Of a stretch of DNA of 46,154 nt, positions 28,170 through 36,381 are shown one piece after another. The stretch is from CAYTGR01 sp964437445. Lineage in GTDB: Bacteria; Chloroflexota; Anaerolineae; B4-G1; SLSP01. Every line of letters starts with the position of its first letter. Within the stretch, counting starts at the first letter, position 1. The position numbers and the translations under genes were made by a program. The DNA is taken from the NCBI GenBank assembly GCA_964437445.1, contig CAYTGR010000041.1:1-46154 (forward strand), given 5' to 3'. The notes under the pieces are model-generated. The model saw only the letters and a program-made list of their open reading frames with translations, was not told the origin of the DNA and did not search any database.

Positions 28170-30029
28170 TTAGATGATGTCCAGCGCGCCGTTATTGATA
28201 CTCACCGCTGGACCGGTCAGCGCGATCTGGGCACCGGCGGAGTCCTTCAGGGTCAGGCTGGCCGTGCCCTCTACCGTACAGGCAGCCGTGCCCTTGATCG
28301 TGCAGTTAGCGTTCGCCTTGATGTCGCAGTTGGCGGAGGCCTTGATCTCCAGATTGGAGCCGGCCTCCATCGTCACGGCCATCTTAGCCTTGATTTTCAG
28401 ATTGTTGCCTTCCAGGGTCAGATCGCCGTTGGTACTCTTGACCGTCACCGCCCCCTTGCCCTCAATCGTGATGTCCTGCTCCGCCTTGACGGTGATCGTG
28501 TTAGAGGCTGTATCAATGACGATCTCGTTTTTGCCGCCTTTCTCGCGGATGATGATCTTTTCGCTGCCGTCCTCGTCGCTCAGGATGATAATGTGGCCGG
28601 AGCGGGATTGAATGATCCGCTCCTTGGTTTTGCCGTCGGCAGTCGCCTCACTGGTGGGCTTGGGCGGCTCGTCCTGCCCGTTCCACAGCGCCCCTACGAT
28701 GTAAGGGCAGTTGAAATCGCCGTGCTCAAACGCCACCAGCACCTCATCGTTGACCTCTGGGATAAAGTAAATACCGCGCTTCTTGCCGGCTCCCGGCGCG
28801 GCAAAGCGGACCCAGTCGCTCTCCAGCTGATCGTCCAGCCAGGGGTACTTGACCTTGACCCGGCCTTTGCCGTCAGGGTCGTTGGTATTGGTGACCAGGG
28901 CGGAGACGACGCCCAACGACACCCCTTGGGCCGCCGGCGCGGGTTCGCGGGGTCCCAGGAGATCGGCCAGCGTATCGGCATGGCGCCCATGGACGCTGAA
29001 CCGCGTCTCGTAACCGCTCTCAGGGGTGTAAACATGGACCGCCGACGCGATGACATAGGTGCCGCTAAATTTCGTCCCGACCCCCGTCACGTTAATTTTG
29101 GTATTGGCCTTGACGGCTGGATTGCCGATGCAGACCCCTTCGGCCTGGACATAGTCGGTGCTGTGCGCATCGTAGCGCGCCTGGGCAAAAACGCCCGCTT
29201 CACTGGCATCCAACACCGGATAGGTCACTACCACATCCGGCGCGTCCCCGGTGAAAGCTTGCTTGGCCTTCGCGCCACCGTCTTCGCTGATCCCCCCCTG
29301 CTCGGCAGTACTGGTCGCCGAGACCTTTTCGCCGGAGATCGCCTGTTTCTGCTTGGGGTCCCACCCCTTGACCACGGCCTTGCCCGCTTGGTGCATCCCA
29401 CTCAAACGGGGGCGGAACGTGCGCAGCGTGATGCCCCAGGCCAGGTCCACCGCGCTGCCGGTCGCCTGGTATTTCTTGAATTGGAGCGTATCGTCCACAA
29501 AATCCACCCGGTATCCCAACCGCTGGGCCAGCATCTGGATAAATTCCATATCAGTCTGGTTATACTGCCAGAGCACCGAATGCGTGCCGGAGGTACTCTC
29601 CACACTGGCCGAAAGGCCCGCCTCCCCCACCACTTTCTGGACCGCATCACTGTACGTCATGTTGGCAAACACGCGAGTCTTTTTGCCCCGGTGGAGGCGG
29701 TGCGATTTGTCGTAGCCGCGCACCGTCAGCAGCACATGATCGCCCTCGGCAAATTCTGGTTCCAGAGCGGTCACTTCGCCCTTGAAAAGCGTCACCGGAC
29801 TGCTGTCTACTTTGACAGAGACCTCCAGCGGTGCCCCCAGGGCGAACGGGTTGCTGTCCACCGTGCTGGTCGTCGCGCAGTAAAACGTGATCAGGCACAT
29901 ATCCGGCAGGTGCAAATTGCTGTCCACGACCAGCTGCACAATGTCGTTCTTCAAGTCGGTCGCAATTTCGGAGCCGTTCGCCTTAATCGTAAAGGCAACA
30001 ATGCTGATATATTCGGTTGAAGCTGGCAT
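28170..30029 (-). CDS. VgrG-like spike protein (Afp8-like)
   Basis: 619 residues from the ATG at 30029, chosen because AGGAG lies nine bases upstream; the in-frame GTG at 30035 is only three bases from it. Domain order is a gpD-like N-terminal part (FTIKANGSEIATDLK..., residues 10-330), a gp5 OB-fold (about 375-455, GVVSALVTN...DPDGKGRVKVKYPW... VGALWNGQD), and a C-terminal triple-stranded beta-helix made of short repeats (NTITVKAEQDITIEGKGAVTV and on through NCDIKANANCTIKG). The trimer forms the central spike at the end of the tube. There is no effector extension after the beta-helix; the protein ends NNGALDII. The PAAR-like tip follows. Confidence 0.95.
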   Translation of the reverse strand: MPASTEYISIVAFTIKANGSEIATDLKNDIVQLVVDSNLHLPDMCLITFYCATTSTVDSNPFALGAPLEVSVKVDSSPVTLFKGEVTALEPEFAEGDHVLLTVRGYDKSHRLHRGKKTRVFANMTYSDAVQKVVGEAGLSASVESTSGTHSVLWQYNQTDMEFIQMLAQRLGYRVDFVDDTLQFKKYQATGSAVDLAWGITLRTFRPRLSGMHQAGKAVVKGWDPKQKQAISGEKVSATSTAEQGGISEDGGAKAKQAFTGDAPDVVVTYPVLDASEAGVFAQARYDAHSTDYVQAEGVCIGNPAVKANTKINVTGVGTKFSGTYVIASAVHVYTPESGYETRFSVHGRHADTLADLLGPREPAPAAQGVSLGVVSALVTNTNDPDGKGRVKVKYPWLDDQLESDWVRFAAPGAGKKRGIYFIPEVNDEVLVAFEHGDFNCPYIVGALWNGQDEPPKPTSEATADGKTKERIIQSRSGHIIILSDEDGSEKIIIREKGGKNEIVIDTASNTITVKAEQDITIEGKGAVTVKSTNGDLTLEGNNLKIKAKMAVTMEAGSNLEIKASANCDIKANANCTIKGTAACTVEGTASLTLKDSAGAQIALTGPAVSINNGALDII

Positions 30030-30061
30030 GGTCACACACTCCTGCCTGGAGCCGGGTGTCG

Positions 30062-30781
30062 TTAAGGCAACGGGACGAGTTTCAACACCTGCCCCGGGCG
30101 CAAATCAAACGGATCGTCCAGGCCATTGGTTTGGGCGATATGACGCCATTGGGCCGCGTCGCCGTATTCCTGGTAGGCGATCCAGTCCAGCCGCTCCCCC
30201 TCGCGCACTATCCAGGTTTTCCGCGCCTTGCTGGCCGAGGTCGGGTTCTGGGTCTGTCCGCCCAGCTGTTGCTCGCTCTTAATTTCCTTGAAGGTCACTT
30301 TTACTTTCGCCCGGAGCGGCGTGCCATCGGGCAAGAAAAAATTATACGTCGCGGTGACGTTAGAAACGACGCCGATCAGGACATGCTTGCCGCCCCCCCA
30401 TTCAAACTGGCAGTAAGGCGGGCGACGTTTGGTCGGATCCTGCGAATCCGGCTCTGAAAGGTCCAACAACGAGAAAATAAACTTGGTGAACTTTCGCACA
30501 TCCTCCCCGGCCTGGACCGCCGGATCGGTCATCGTCTGGGTTGTATCAAACCAAAGCTCCACCGTGAAATCGGAGGGTCCCCCGCCCTCATAGCTATACT
30601 CAGGATGATCCTTGCCGGCCACGTGGTGCGGCGTCCAGGTAGCCGTCCGGCCAAATTCCAGCGACGCCGGATTGTACATGCAGGTCAGTGACTTGCTCTC
30701 ATCCTTAGTCCCGTCGGCCTTGACCACCACGATCCGGGCTTTGGTGACCGTCGGGCTGCTTGTAGGGGCACTCGTTGCCAT
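30062..30781 (-). CDS. LysM-domain baseplate hub protein (Afp7-like)
   Basis: 239 residues. The first ~175 are a gp53/Afp7-type domain (CMYNPASLEFGRT, then DFTVELWFDTT and QFEWGGGKHVLIG), followed by a LysM domain at about 187-236 (TWIVREGERLDWIAYQEYGD, then DLRPGQVLKLV). In contractile tails this family seals the hub between tube and spike; the LysM may contact peptidoglycan or serve only as an assembly module. AGGAGG lies upstream of the ATG. It lies directly before the spike gene. Confidence 0.92.
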   Translation of the reverse strand: MATSAPTSSPTVTKARIVVVKADGTKDESKSLTCMYNPASLEFGRTATWTPHHVAGKDHPEYSYEGGGPSDFTVELWFDTTQTMTDPAVQAGEDVRKFTKFIFSLLDLSEPDSQDPTKRRPPYCQFEWGGGKHVLIGVVSNVTATYNFFLPDGTPLRAKVKVTFKEIKSEQQLGGQTQNPTSASKARKTWIVREGERLDWIAYQEYGDAAQWRHIAQTNGLDDPFDLRPGQVLKLVPLP

Positions 30782-30794
30782 GGCTACCTCCTGT

Positions 30795-33700
30795 TTACCA
30801 GCTGAAGCGCCGTTCGCGCTCCACAGCCAACATGCGTTTTAAAATGGGATAAATCCGCCGGGCCAGCTGCTCCAGGTCCACAGTGGAAGGCTCAACAGCC
30901 GCCGGCGATGGGGCGGTGGCCACCGTCGTCGCCGCGCGTTGCACGATGACCGGCCCGACCTGTTCCGGGGTTAATTGGATCCGTGAGACACTCACGGGCG
31001 TCACCAACGGCATCGTCTGGACCACGGGCTCAGCTGGCGGGCTTTCCAGCTCCGGCGGCAAGGGTGGCGCGCCCTCGGCCGGAGCCGGCGTCTCCGGAGA
31101 CGGGGCCACTAAGCGCCGCAACGGCATGACCAGCGGCCCTGGGCTCTGCCGGGGGGTCCACACTAACGGAACGGCCGGCGTTGAGGGGGGGGGGGCCGGC
31201 TCAGCGGGTCGCGGCTCAAATGGGCCGGCAGAAAGAGCTGGGGCTGGCTCCTCACCTGGCGGCAGCGCTTCGGCGGGCGCGACCGGCATAGGACCGGGAG
31301 CCGCTACCGCAGGCAACGGTTGCGCAGTCAAGCCGGTGGCCGGGTGTTCCGGTGGCGTTGGAGCGGGCGCGGGGCGGCGTTGTACCGTCAGGGGCAGGGC
31401 AGATGCAGGCAACGCTACGGTTGGTGGTGCGGCAGCCGGCTCCGAGGTAGGGCCAGGGGGCGCGACCGGCACTGCCTGCGCCCGGGCGGCTACTTCCGGT
31501 GTAAGTGCCGCCGGTTCAACAGCCGGGGCCGCTTGGGGTGTGACCGGCGGAGTCACCGGCAGCTCCGGCACTACGGCCCGCTGCACCGGCTGCGTCCCGG
31601 CCGCTACCGGTGCGGTTGGGGCAGGCGTGACCGGGACCCCTGGCAGCGCAGGGAGCGGCTCCGCGGGGGGCACAGCTGGCGCCGGCTCATGAAGTCGCCG
31701 TGGGAGCGGAGGAAGCGGCCACGCCGTTGGTTCTGCCGCGGGAGGCGTGACGCTGGCAGCCAACACTTCTGGCGTTGGGCGCCGGCCATCCTCGCCGGGC
31801 AGTCCGGGGGGTGTCGCCTGGCGCTGGAGGCGCTCTGGGATTGGCTCTACGCTGGCCGGGGATGACAATCCCGTTATGGGCTCCACCGCTGGCCCGGTTG
31901 CGCTGGTGGGCAACCCGGTCGGCGTTTCTGCGCTGCGCTGTTCCGCCAGAGGTTCCACAACTGGCCGGGTTGCGCTGCTGCCAGGTGGCGGAACGGGGGA
32001 CTCCGGGGGCGCGCTCTCCTGCCGTGGAAGGGGCAGGCGGGCACCAGGGCGCGGGGTTGGCTGAACCAGCGGCAAGGACGCGGCCTGGGGCGAGGGCACC
32101 ACCACGGCGGGTGAGCTTCCCACGCCCGGTTGCGGGGGCAGCGCGCTTTCAATGCCAGACGGTGGCTCGGCGGCGGGCCGGCGCTGCACGGCTGGGGGCG
32201 CTGGCGGTCCAGCGACCTCTTCTGGGGGGGGACTTGCCGGCAGTAAGGGAGGGGCCGCTTCTGGTACAGCTTGAGCTGCGGGCGGTACCGGCTGGGCGAC
32301 CGGTGCTCCTCCCTCCCGGCGCTGGATGGCAGGCGCGAGGGGCAGTGGGGCCGCAATCACTGCTGGCGGCCGGCCGGGCTCCGCTGAAGGTTGAACCAGG
32401 GACCCCGCTTCCTGGAATACAGGGGATGGAACTGGCGCACCCGATACGGGAGGCGGCGCTGTTGCCGGTTCAACAGGCGACGGCAACGTTTCTTCCTGGG
32501 GTGCCGGGGGTTCCGCTACCCGCTGCTCGCCAGGGGGAACGGGAGGCAGTGGCAGGGGAGGCGCTGTAGCCGGGTGCGGCTCAGAGGCCGGCGTCGCTGC
32601 CGTGTGCCGTTGGATGCCCCCCGTTGGCGAAACCGGCGCTGCTGCCGGGCGCCGGAGAGGCAGCGCTAGGGCTGGCTCCTCGGCTGCGGCCTGCCGCTGG
32701 ACGCCCGCCGCTGGTGGAGCCGGTGTTGCCGGGGGCGGGGCTGGTCGCTCCTGAGCTGGTTCCACCTCTGATGGAGCCTGCGCTACGGCCGGGAGCCGGA
32801 GAGGCAGCGCTGGGGCCGACTCCTCGGCTGCGGCCTGCCGCTGGACGCCCGCCGCTGGTGGAGCCGGTGTTGCCGGGGGCGGGGCTGGTCGCTCCTGAGC
32901 TGGTTCCACCTCTGATGGAGCCTGCGCTACGGCCGGGAGCCGGAGAGGCAGCGCTGGGGCCGACTCCTCGGCTGCGGCCTGCCGCTGGACGCCCGCCGCT
33001 GGTGGAAGATGGGCCGGCGGCTCTGGAGGCGAGGTCACGACCGGCCGTTGCCCGTCGGCCATGGGCGGGAGTGGCGCTGCCGCGGCCGGGGGCTGAGGCG
33101 GTGGCGCCGGGGGCGGCAGCGTTTCTCGCCGCTGAACGCTGGCGGGCGGAGAACCCGGTGTTGTAAGCGGTGCCAACGGCAATGGTTGCCGGGGCGCTGG
33201 TTCGGGGACCGGCGGTATTTCCGCCGCAGGCGGGATTAAAACTTCCGGTCCTGCTTCCCGACTTGCCATACCTGGCGTGGGTGCCGCTGCCGGGGCGGTG
33301 ACTGCCGATACCGCCGGTCCGGGTTCCTGGCTCTTGATATCCGGTTCCGGCGCTAGCAGCTCCGCGGCCGGGTAAGCAGCTCGCTGGATTTCCGGCTCCA
33401 GACTCACAGCTGGGGATGGCGGAACTGTCAAGGGCATGACGGATTCCCATGCAGCCGGGACAGGCTCAGGCGGCGGTCTCACGCCGGCAGCTGCTTCCGC
33501 CGGCGGCTCAACCGGCGTGGCGACAGAGGGCGCAGAGGTCGCCGGAACCGGAGGCGGTGTGGGGCGGGCGGGCGGCACGGAAACCGGCGCAGCCTCACGT
33601 TGCACGGCCGCCGGCGTGGTCCGGCCGATTCTCTCCACCGGCGGCGTGGGCGAAAGCGCCGGAGCCTCCGGCTGGGGAGTTGGCCCGGTCGCCGGGGCAC

Positions 33701-34940
33701 GCCGTGGCAAAGCTGGCCCCACCTGGGATGGCCGGGCCGGCGGTAGCTCAAGTCCGGGAGAAGGGGGGGCGGGTAGCGCCGGCGTCTCTGCTAAAAAATC
33801 GGCTTCGGCTGGCTCAACCCAACGTTGAACGGCGGGCGGGGCAAACGGTGGCGCCGTCAAAGCCGCAGGCGGCTCTGGGGCAACGAGATCCGCTGGCGGC
33901 TCTGCCGCCAACCACGGCTCGGCTTCCGTTTCCTCAGCGGCCGCAGGCTCCGGTGTAAACTCTTCAATGATGGCCCGCCGCCGGATGGGCGGAGTAGCGG
34001 TCGGTGCGGGCGGCCGTGGCGGCTCCTGGACCGGGGCAGCCGCCAGCGGCTCCTCAGGCGGGCGAGGGCCACGGGTTGAGGGGGCAGCCAGCTCACGCGG
34101 GGTCTCGCGGGCCGGGGCAGGAGTTGCCGGCGCGGGCGCGGTGGCTGGACGCGCGGGTTCCTCGTCTGGCTTCAACCTTGCCGGTCCGGTGGGTTGCTCC
34201 TGGCGTTGGATCGGCTCGCCAATCCGCACCCGCCGCAGTTCCGACAACGGTATGGCTTCAGCGGGGGGCGGTGTAGTGGGCAGTTCTTCTATCTTGGAAA
34301 TGGGCCGCAACCGCGGGCGTTCGGCCGGTGGCTGTTCCGGCCTGGCCTGCACTGTGGGCGCGGGTTGAGAGGCGGGGACCTCGGCTGAAGGAGACGCTTC
34401 GGCGGCGGAGCGCTGGGACGCTCCCTCTATCACTTGAGTTAAATAGGCGACGGAGGGGGCATTCTTTAACCAGGCCGGCACATCTTCCGGCGGCTGTTGC
34501 TCTGCGGTGGGCCCGGCTTCGGCGGCACCGGCCCAAACCATGCCGGGGTGTTCAGCTCCCAGCGCCAGCGGCTGGCGCTCATATTTGCTGGCCGACTGCT
34601 CCAGCCGTTGCACAACGGTGCCCGCGTAAGTATCCAGCCTGACCGGCGCCATTTTATCCACAAGGGGGCGCCAGGTCGCCAGGGAACTGACCGTGGTCTG
34701 GGTCTGGGCCGCCAACAATTGAGCCTGGGGCGCGACCAGCGTTACCTGGCGCTGCGCCCGCAGGCTGGAGGGGGCAATGTCCGGCGCGCCCAGGGCCAGC
34801 TGACGCTGCACCCACGGCGAGAGCACCCGGCTGGTTTGCAGCAGCCGGCCCACGATCCGCTGCGCCAACGGCATGGCCTGCTCCACTGTGGCCGGCTGCG
34901 GTTGTGCGGGACCTTGCTCGGAGGTTGGTTCGTCGCTCAT
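30795..34940 (-). CDS. 1381-residue Pro/Ala-rich eCIS protein with terminal YPILK motif
   Basis: A large protein in the slot between tube 2 and the LysM protein. Residues about 1-150 are helix-like and contain several QRQ motifs (WVQRQLALG, RAQRQVTL). About 1,100 residues of Pro/Ala-rich, presumably disordered sequence follow, with some eighteen beads of [V/I/L]QR. Two exact 48-residue units (AAGVQRQAAAEESAP...) and a divergent third form a tandem repeat. The last ~28 residues return to a helix: DLEQLARRIYPILKRML, then AVERERRFSW, which matches the end of the 51-residue protein at 35483-35638. I do not recognise a named family. It could be a scaffold or tether, an unusual tape-measure replacement, or a cargo-docking protein, since the QR beads also occur in the DUF4157 cargos. 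A tape measure is usually helical, which argues against that reading. Confidence 0.75.
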   Translation of the reverse strand: MSDEPTSEQGPAQPQPATVEQAMPLAQRIVGRLLQTSRVLSPWVQRQLALGAPDIAPSSLRAQRQVTLVAPQAQLLAAQTQTTVSSLATWRPLVDKMAPVRLDTYAGTVVQRLEQSASKYERQPLALGAEHPGMVWAGAAEAGPTAEQQPPEDVPAWLKNAPSVAYLTQVIEGASQRSAAEASPSAEVPASQPAPTVQARPEQPPAERPRLRPISKIEELPTTPPPAEAIPLSELRRVRIGEPIQRQEQPTGPARLKPDEEPARPATAPAPATPAPARETPRELAAPSTRGPRPPEEPLAAAPVQEPPRPPAPTATPPIRRRAIIEEFTPEPAAAEETEAEPWLAAEPPADLVAPEPPAALTAPPFAPPAVQRWVEPAEADFLAETPALPAPPSPGLELPPARPSQVGPALPRRAPATGPTPQPEAPALSPTPPVERIGRTTPAAVQREAAPVSVPPARPTPPPVPATSAPSVATPVEPPAEAAAGVRPPPEPVPAAWESVMPLTVPPSPAVSLEPEIQRAAYPAAELLAPEPDIKSQEPGPAVSAVTAPAAAPTPGMASREAGPEVLIPPAAEIPPVPEPAPRQPLPLAPLTTPGSPPASVQRRETLPPPAPPPQPPAAAAPLPPMADGQRPVVTSPPEPPAHLPPAAGVQRQAAAEESAPALPLRLPAVAQAPSEVEPAQERPAPPPATPAPPAAGVQRQAAAEESAPALPLRLPAVAQAPSEVEPAQERPAPPPATPAPPAAGVQRQAAAEEPALALPLRRPAAAPVSPTGGIQRHTAATPASEPHPATAPPLPLPPVPPGEQRVAEPPAPQEETLPSPVEPATAPPPVSGAPVPSPVFQEAGSLVQPSAEPGRPPAVIAAPLPLAPAIQRREGGAPVAQPVPPAAQAVPEAAPPLLPASPPPEEVAGPPAPPAVQRRPAAEPPSGIESALPPQPGVGSSPAVVVPSPQAASLPLVQPTPRPGARLPLPRQESAPPESPVPPPGSSATRPVVEPLAEQRSAETPTGLPTSATGPAVEPITGLSSPASVEPIPERLQRQATPPGLPGEDGRRPTPEVLAASVTPPAAEPTAWPLPPLPRRLHEPAPAVPPAEPLPALPGVPVTPAPTAPVAAGTQPVQRAVVPELPVTPPVTPQAAPAVEPAALTPEVAARAQAVPVAPPGPTSEPAAAPPTVALPASALPLTVQRRPAPAPTPPEHPATGLTAQPLPAVAAPGPMPVAPAEALPPGEEPAPALSAGPFEPRPAEPAPPPSTPAVPLVWTPRQSPGPLVMPLRRLVAPSPETPAPAEGAPPLPPELESPPAEPVVQTMPLVTPVSVSRIQLTPEQVGPVIVQRAATTVATAPSPAAVEPSTVDLEQLARRIYPILKRMLAVERERRFSW
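32676..33006. repeat. 144-bp tandem repeat in the Pro/Ala-rich gene
   Basis: Bases 32676-32862 are identical to 32820-33006, a period of 144 bp or 48 codons, so the frame is kept. A more diverged match continues leftward to about 32636. Identity at silent positions shows a recent duplication or homogenisation. The number of copies may differ from the true genome because short-read assembly can collapse such units. Confidence 0.85.
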
Positions 34941-34989
34941 CGTTCACTCGCTGTCCGGATCGCTCTGTACGCCGGGCCGGATATCCTCG

Positions 34990-35448
34990 TCAGGAAGAAG
35001 CCGCCAGCGTGATGCCGCCGTGTGCCAGTTCCAGGCTCTCTATGGCCGCCTCGTTGCTGGCGGCGTTCAAGGCTGGCCCCTCCCATTTAACGGGGAAAGC
35101 TCCGACCACGTTCCAACGGCGTACCACTTCCCCCAGGACGTTGTAGAGAATAATCGTGACGTTTTTGCGGGTTATCAGGCCGTTGTACAACCCGGTACAA
35201 TACCAGTCCCATAAGCTGCGGTCGTCGGTGATGCCCCGTTTCAGCACAAGGTTGGAATAGGTGACACGGCCGGGCAGCATGTGCACATAATCGTTGCGCC
35301 CTCCTTCGTAGATTTTCTCTACCTCCCGCGTGATGGTCAGCCCAGTACAATCGCGGAACATGCCCACGACGATCCCCTCAATCTCCACGTGGAATTTAAA
35401 AACCGGCGCAGTATCCTTACGCGGTGTCACGCCACCGGAAGTCGTCAT
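34990..35448 (-). CDS. Tail tube protein 2 (T4 gp19-like, Afp5-like)
   Basis: 152 residues of the gp19 tube family: FKFHVEIEGIVVGMFRDCTG near the start, then LPGRVTYSNLVLKRGIT and WDWYCTGLYNG, and an Ala-Ala-Ser-Asn-Glu-based C-terminus (SNEAAIESLELAHGG). It is the second tube paralogue; in Afp-type particles the baseplate-proximal tube ring is a separate gene near the hub, which fits its place upstream of the Pro-rich and LysM genes. AAAGGA precedes the ATG. Confidence 0.92.
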   Translation of the reverse strand: MTTSGGVTPRKDTAPVFKFHVEIEGIVVGMFRDCTGLTITREVEKIYEGGRNDYVHMLPGRVTYSNLVLKRGITDDRSLWDWYCTGLYNGLITRKNVTIILYNVLGEVVRRWNVVGAFPVKWEGPALNAASNEAAIESLELAHGGITLAASS

Positions 35449-35482
35449 CGTTCATCCATTCCTTTCGTTGCCCCCGAGCGCC

Positions 35483-35638
35483 TCACCAACCTCGCCGCTC
35501 GGCTTCCACTCGCAGTTCCTCTTTGAGCAGGGCGTACACTTTCTCGGCCAAGGCCTGCAAATCAACGTCCGACCAGGTTGTTTCTTCCTCAGCGGCGAGG
35601 GGCTCTACGGTTTCGCCTTCAGGCGATTGAGTCTCCAT
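35483..35638 (-). CDS. 51-residue protein sharing the C-terminal motif of the 1381-residue protein
   Basis: ATG at 35638 to TGA at 35483-35485. An acidic N-terminus (METQSPEGETVEPLAAEEE) is followed by one predicted helix, DLQALAEKVYALLKEEL, then RVEAERRGW. Aligned with the end of the 1381-residue protein the pattern is DL-x2-LA-x2-[V/I]Y-x2-LK, then L-x-VE-x-ERR and a terminal Trp. It occupies the slot between the DUF6760 frame and tube 2, where Afp-type clusters have a very small gene (Afp6 position). No family name is certain; the shared motif suggests a common binding partner in the particle. Confidence 0.7.
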   Translation of the reverse strand: METQSPEGETVEPLAAEEETTWSDVDLQALAEKVYALLKEELRVEAERRGW

Positions 35639-35685
35639 GCTTGACACGCTCCGTTATCCAGCGCGTGGCGGATAGGGTCACGCGC

Positions 35686-35856
35686 TCAGGTGCCTGCTGC
35701 TTCATTCAGTCGCCGGTTGATTTTGGCGATCTCCTCCACCCACTGCCGCCGCTCCCAATGTTCCAGCCCCATGATCTCTTCATGCGGCCAGTGAAAATGA
35801 TAAGCAATGTAGGCTACCTCCTCGTGCAGGCGGTCAAGGGGATAGCCTACGATGCC
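35686..35856 (-). CDS. DUF6760-like frame, probably expressed by -1 frameshift
   Basis: The frame reads GIVGYPLDRLHEEVAYIAYH, then FHWPHEEIMGLEHWERRQW and VEEIAKINRRLNEAAGT, 56 residues, the expected length and pattern of the DUF6760 family found beside the tail-assembly gene in eCIS clusters. It has no usable start. A TGA lies five codons upstream in this frame, the codons between are CCT GGG GGG GGC ATC GTA, and the only ATG is in mid-domain. It overlaps the 3' end of the 123-residue upstream gene and can be reached by slipping back one base in the G8 run, giving a 177-residue fusion. If the G run is mis-sequenced and nine G are present, the two are simply one gene. Confidence 0.7.
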   Translation of the reverse strand, partial: GIVGYPLDRLHEEVAYIAYHFHWPHEEIMGLEHWERRQWVEEIAKINRRLNEAAGT

Positions 35857-36218
35857 CCCCCCAGGTCAGCTAAATCCACCTCAAACTCGGTGCGGCATTG
35901 AGGGCAGGTCACCGGCAGGTGGCTGGTACCGCTTTCGTTGATCCGGCGATAGAATTCCTGGAGATAGGCCAGATCGGCCGCAAACAGGTTCTCAATGACC
36001 CCGGTGTTGATGTTGGGCAGGTCGCCCAGGCGAACGATGACCCGCGATAACAGGATGATGATCAGGTAAGCCTGATTGCTGCGCACGCGCAGGTCCCGCA
36101 GTGGTGCGATCTCATCCATCGCGGTTGCCAGCCGCATGACGCCCTGGCGGTGGACGACATTGCGCTCGTCCACGTACCCTATGGGGAGAGTGAACTCAAA
36201 TTCAGTTTGTATCGCCAT
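35847..36218 (-). CDS. Tail-assembly-chaperone-like protein with C-terminal CxxC
   Basis: 123 residues from the ATG at 36218 (GGGAG eight bases upstream); a longer in-frame extension to 36335 has no plausible signal. The sequence begins MAIQTEFEFTLPIGYVDE and has a core found beside eCIS tubes: LRDLRVRSNQAYLIIILLSR, VIVRLGDL and NTGVIENLFAADLAYLQEFY. It ends with a CPQC pair (VTCPQCRTEFEVDLADL) that suggests zinc binding, but only one pair is present. By position and overlap with the next frame it is the counterpart of phage tail-assembly chaperones such as lambda gpG; the family assignment is by resemblance and not certain. The stop TAG (35849-35847) lies six bases past the G8 run. Confidence 0.75.
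   Translation of the reverse strand: MAIQTEFEFTLPIGYVDERNVVHRQGVMRLATAMDEIAPLRDLRVRSNQAYLIIILLSRVIVRLGDLPNINTGVIENLFAADLAYLQEFYRRINESGTSHLPVTCPQCRTEFEVDLADLGGAS
35855..35862 (-). promoter_or_regulatory. G8 slippery run, candidate -1 programmed frameshift site
   Basis: Eight consecutive G on the minus strand. In the zero frame they read CTG GGG GGG GCA TCG TAG. The heptamer G-GGG-GGG satisfies the X-XXY-YYZ rule, and after a one-base backward slip the next codons are GGC ATC GTA GGC, entering the DUF6760-like frame. I did not find an obvious downstream pseudoknot by eye. Confidence 0.55.
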
Positions 36219-36241
36219 AGTTGTGCTCCCGCACCCGCAGC

Positions 36242-36267
36242 CCGCAACGGTCCCCGCTCCGTTGCGG
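36242..36267. repeat. GC-rich stem-loop between tube 1 and the chaperone-like gene
   Basis: CCGCAACGG (36242-36250) and its exact complement CCGTTGCGG (36259-36267) enclose an 8-base loop in the 163-bp spacer after the tube 1 gene. No U tract follows on the minus strand, so it is not a standard terminator. It could stabilise the 3' end of the sheath/tube message, which is needed in many copies, relative to downstream genes. Confidence 0.5.
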
Positions 36268-36381
36268 TCCCGTCTGGCTGCGCAAGCCGTTTTTCCCTCG
36301 GCAGGACGCAGGGCGCAGAGCGAAGCGGCTTCCATCGCTCGTCCGCGCCCCTGCGCTGCCGGGGTTGCCTGGTAAAGAGCG

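Noticed and set aside
28107..30020. Long plus-strand open frame (637 codons)
   Set aside because: It is fully antisense to the clearly recognised spike gene and its product is low in sense (Gly/Asp/Arg/His-rich).
31320..33166. Several open frames on both strands in the Pro/Ala-rich gene
   Set aside because: GC-rich repetitive codons leave all frames open; only the frame ending in the YPILK motif fits its operon position and ribosome-binding context.
36219..36335. N-terminal extension of the chaperone-like gene
   Set aside because: In-frame codons upstream of 36218 give a Cys/Ala/Arg-rich stretch without family resemblance and cover the GC-rich stem-loop; ATG 36218 has its own ribosome-binding site.
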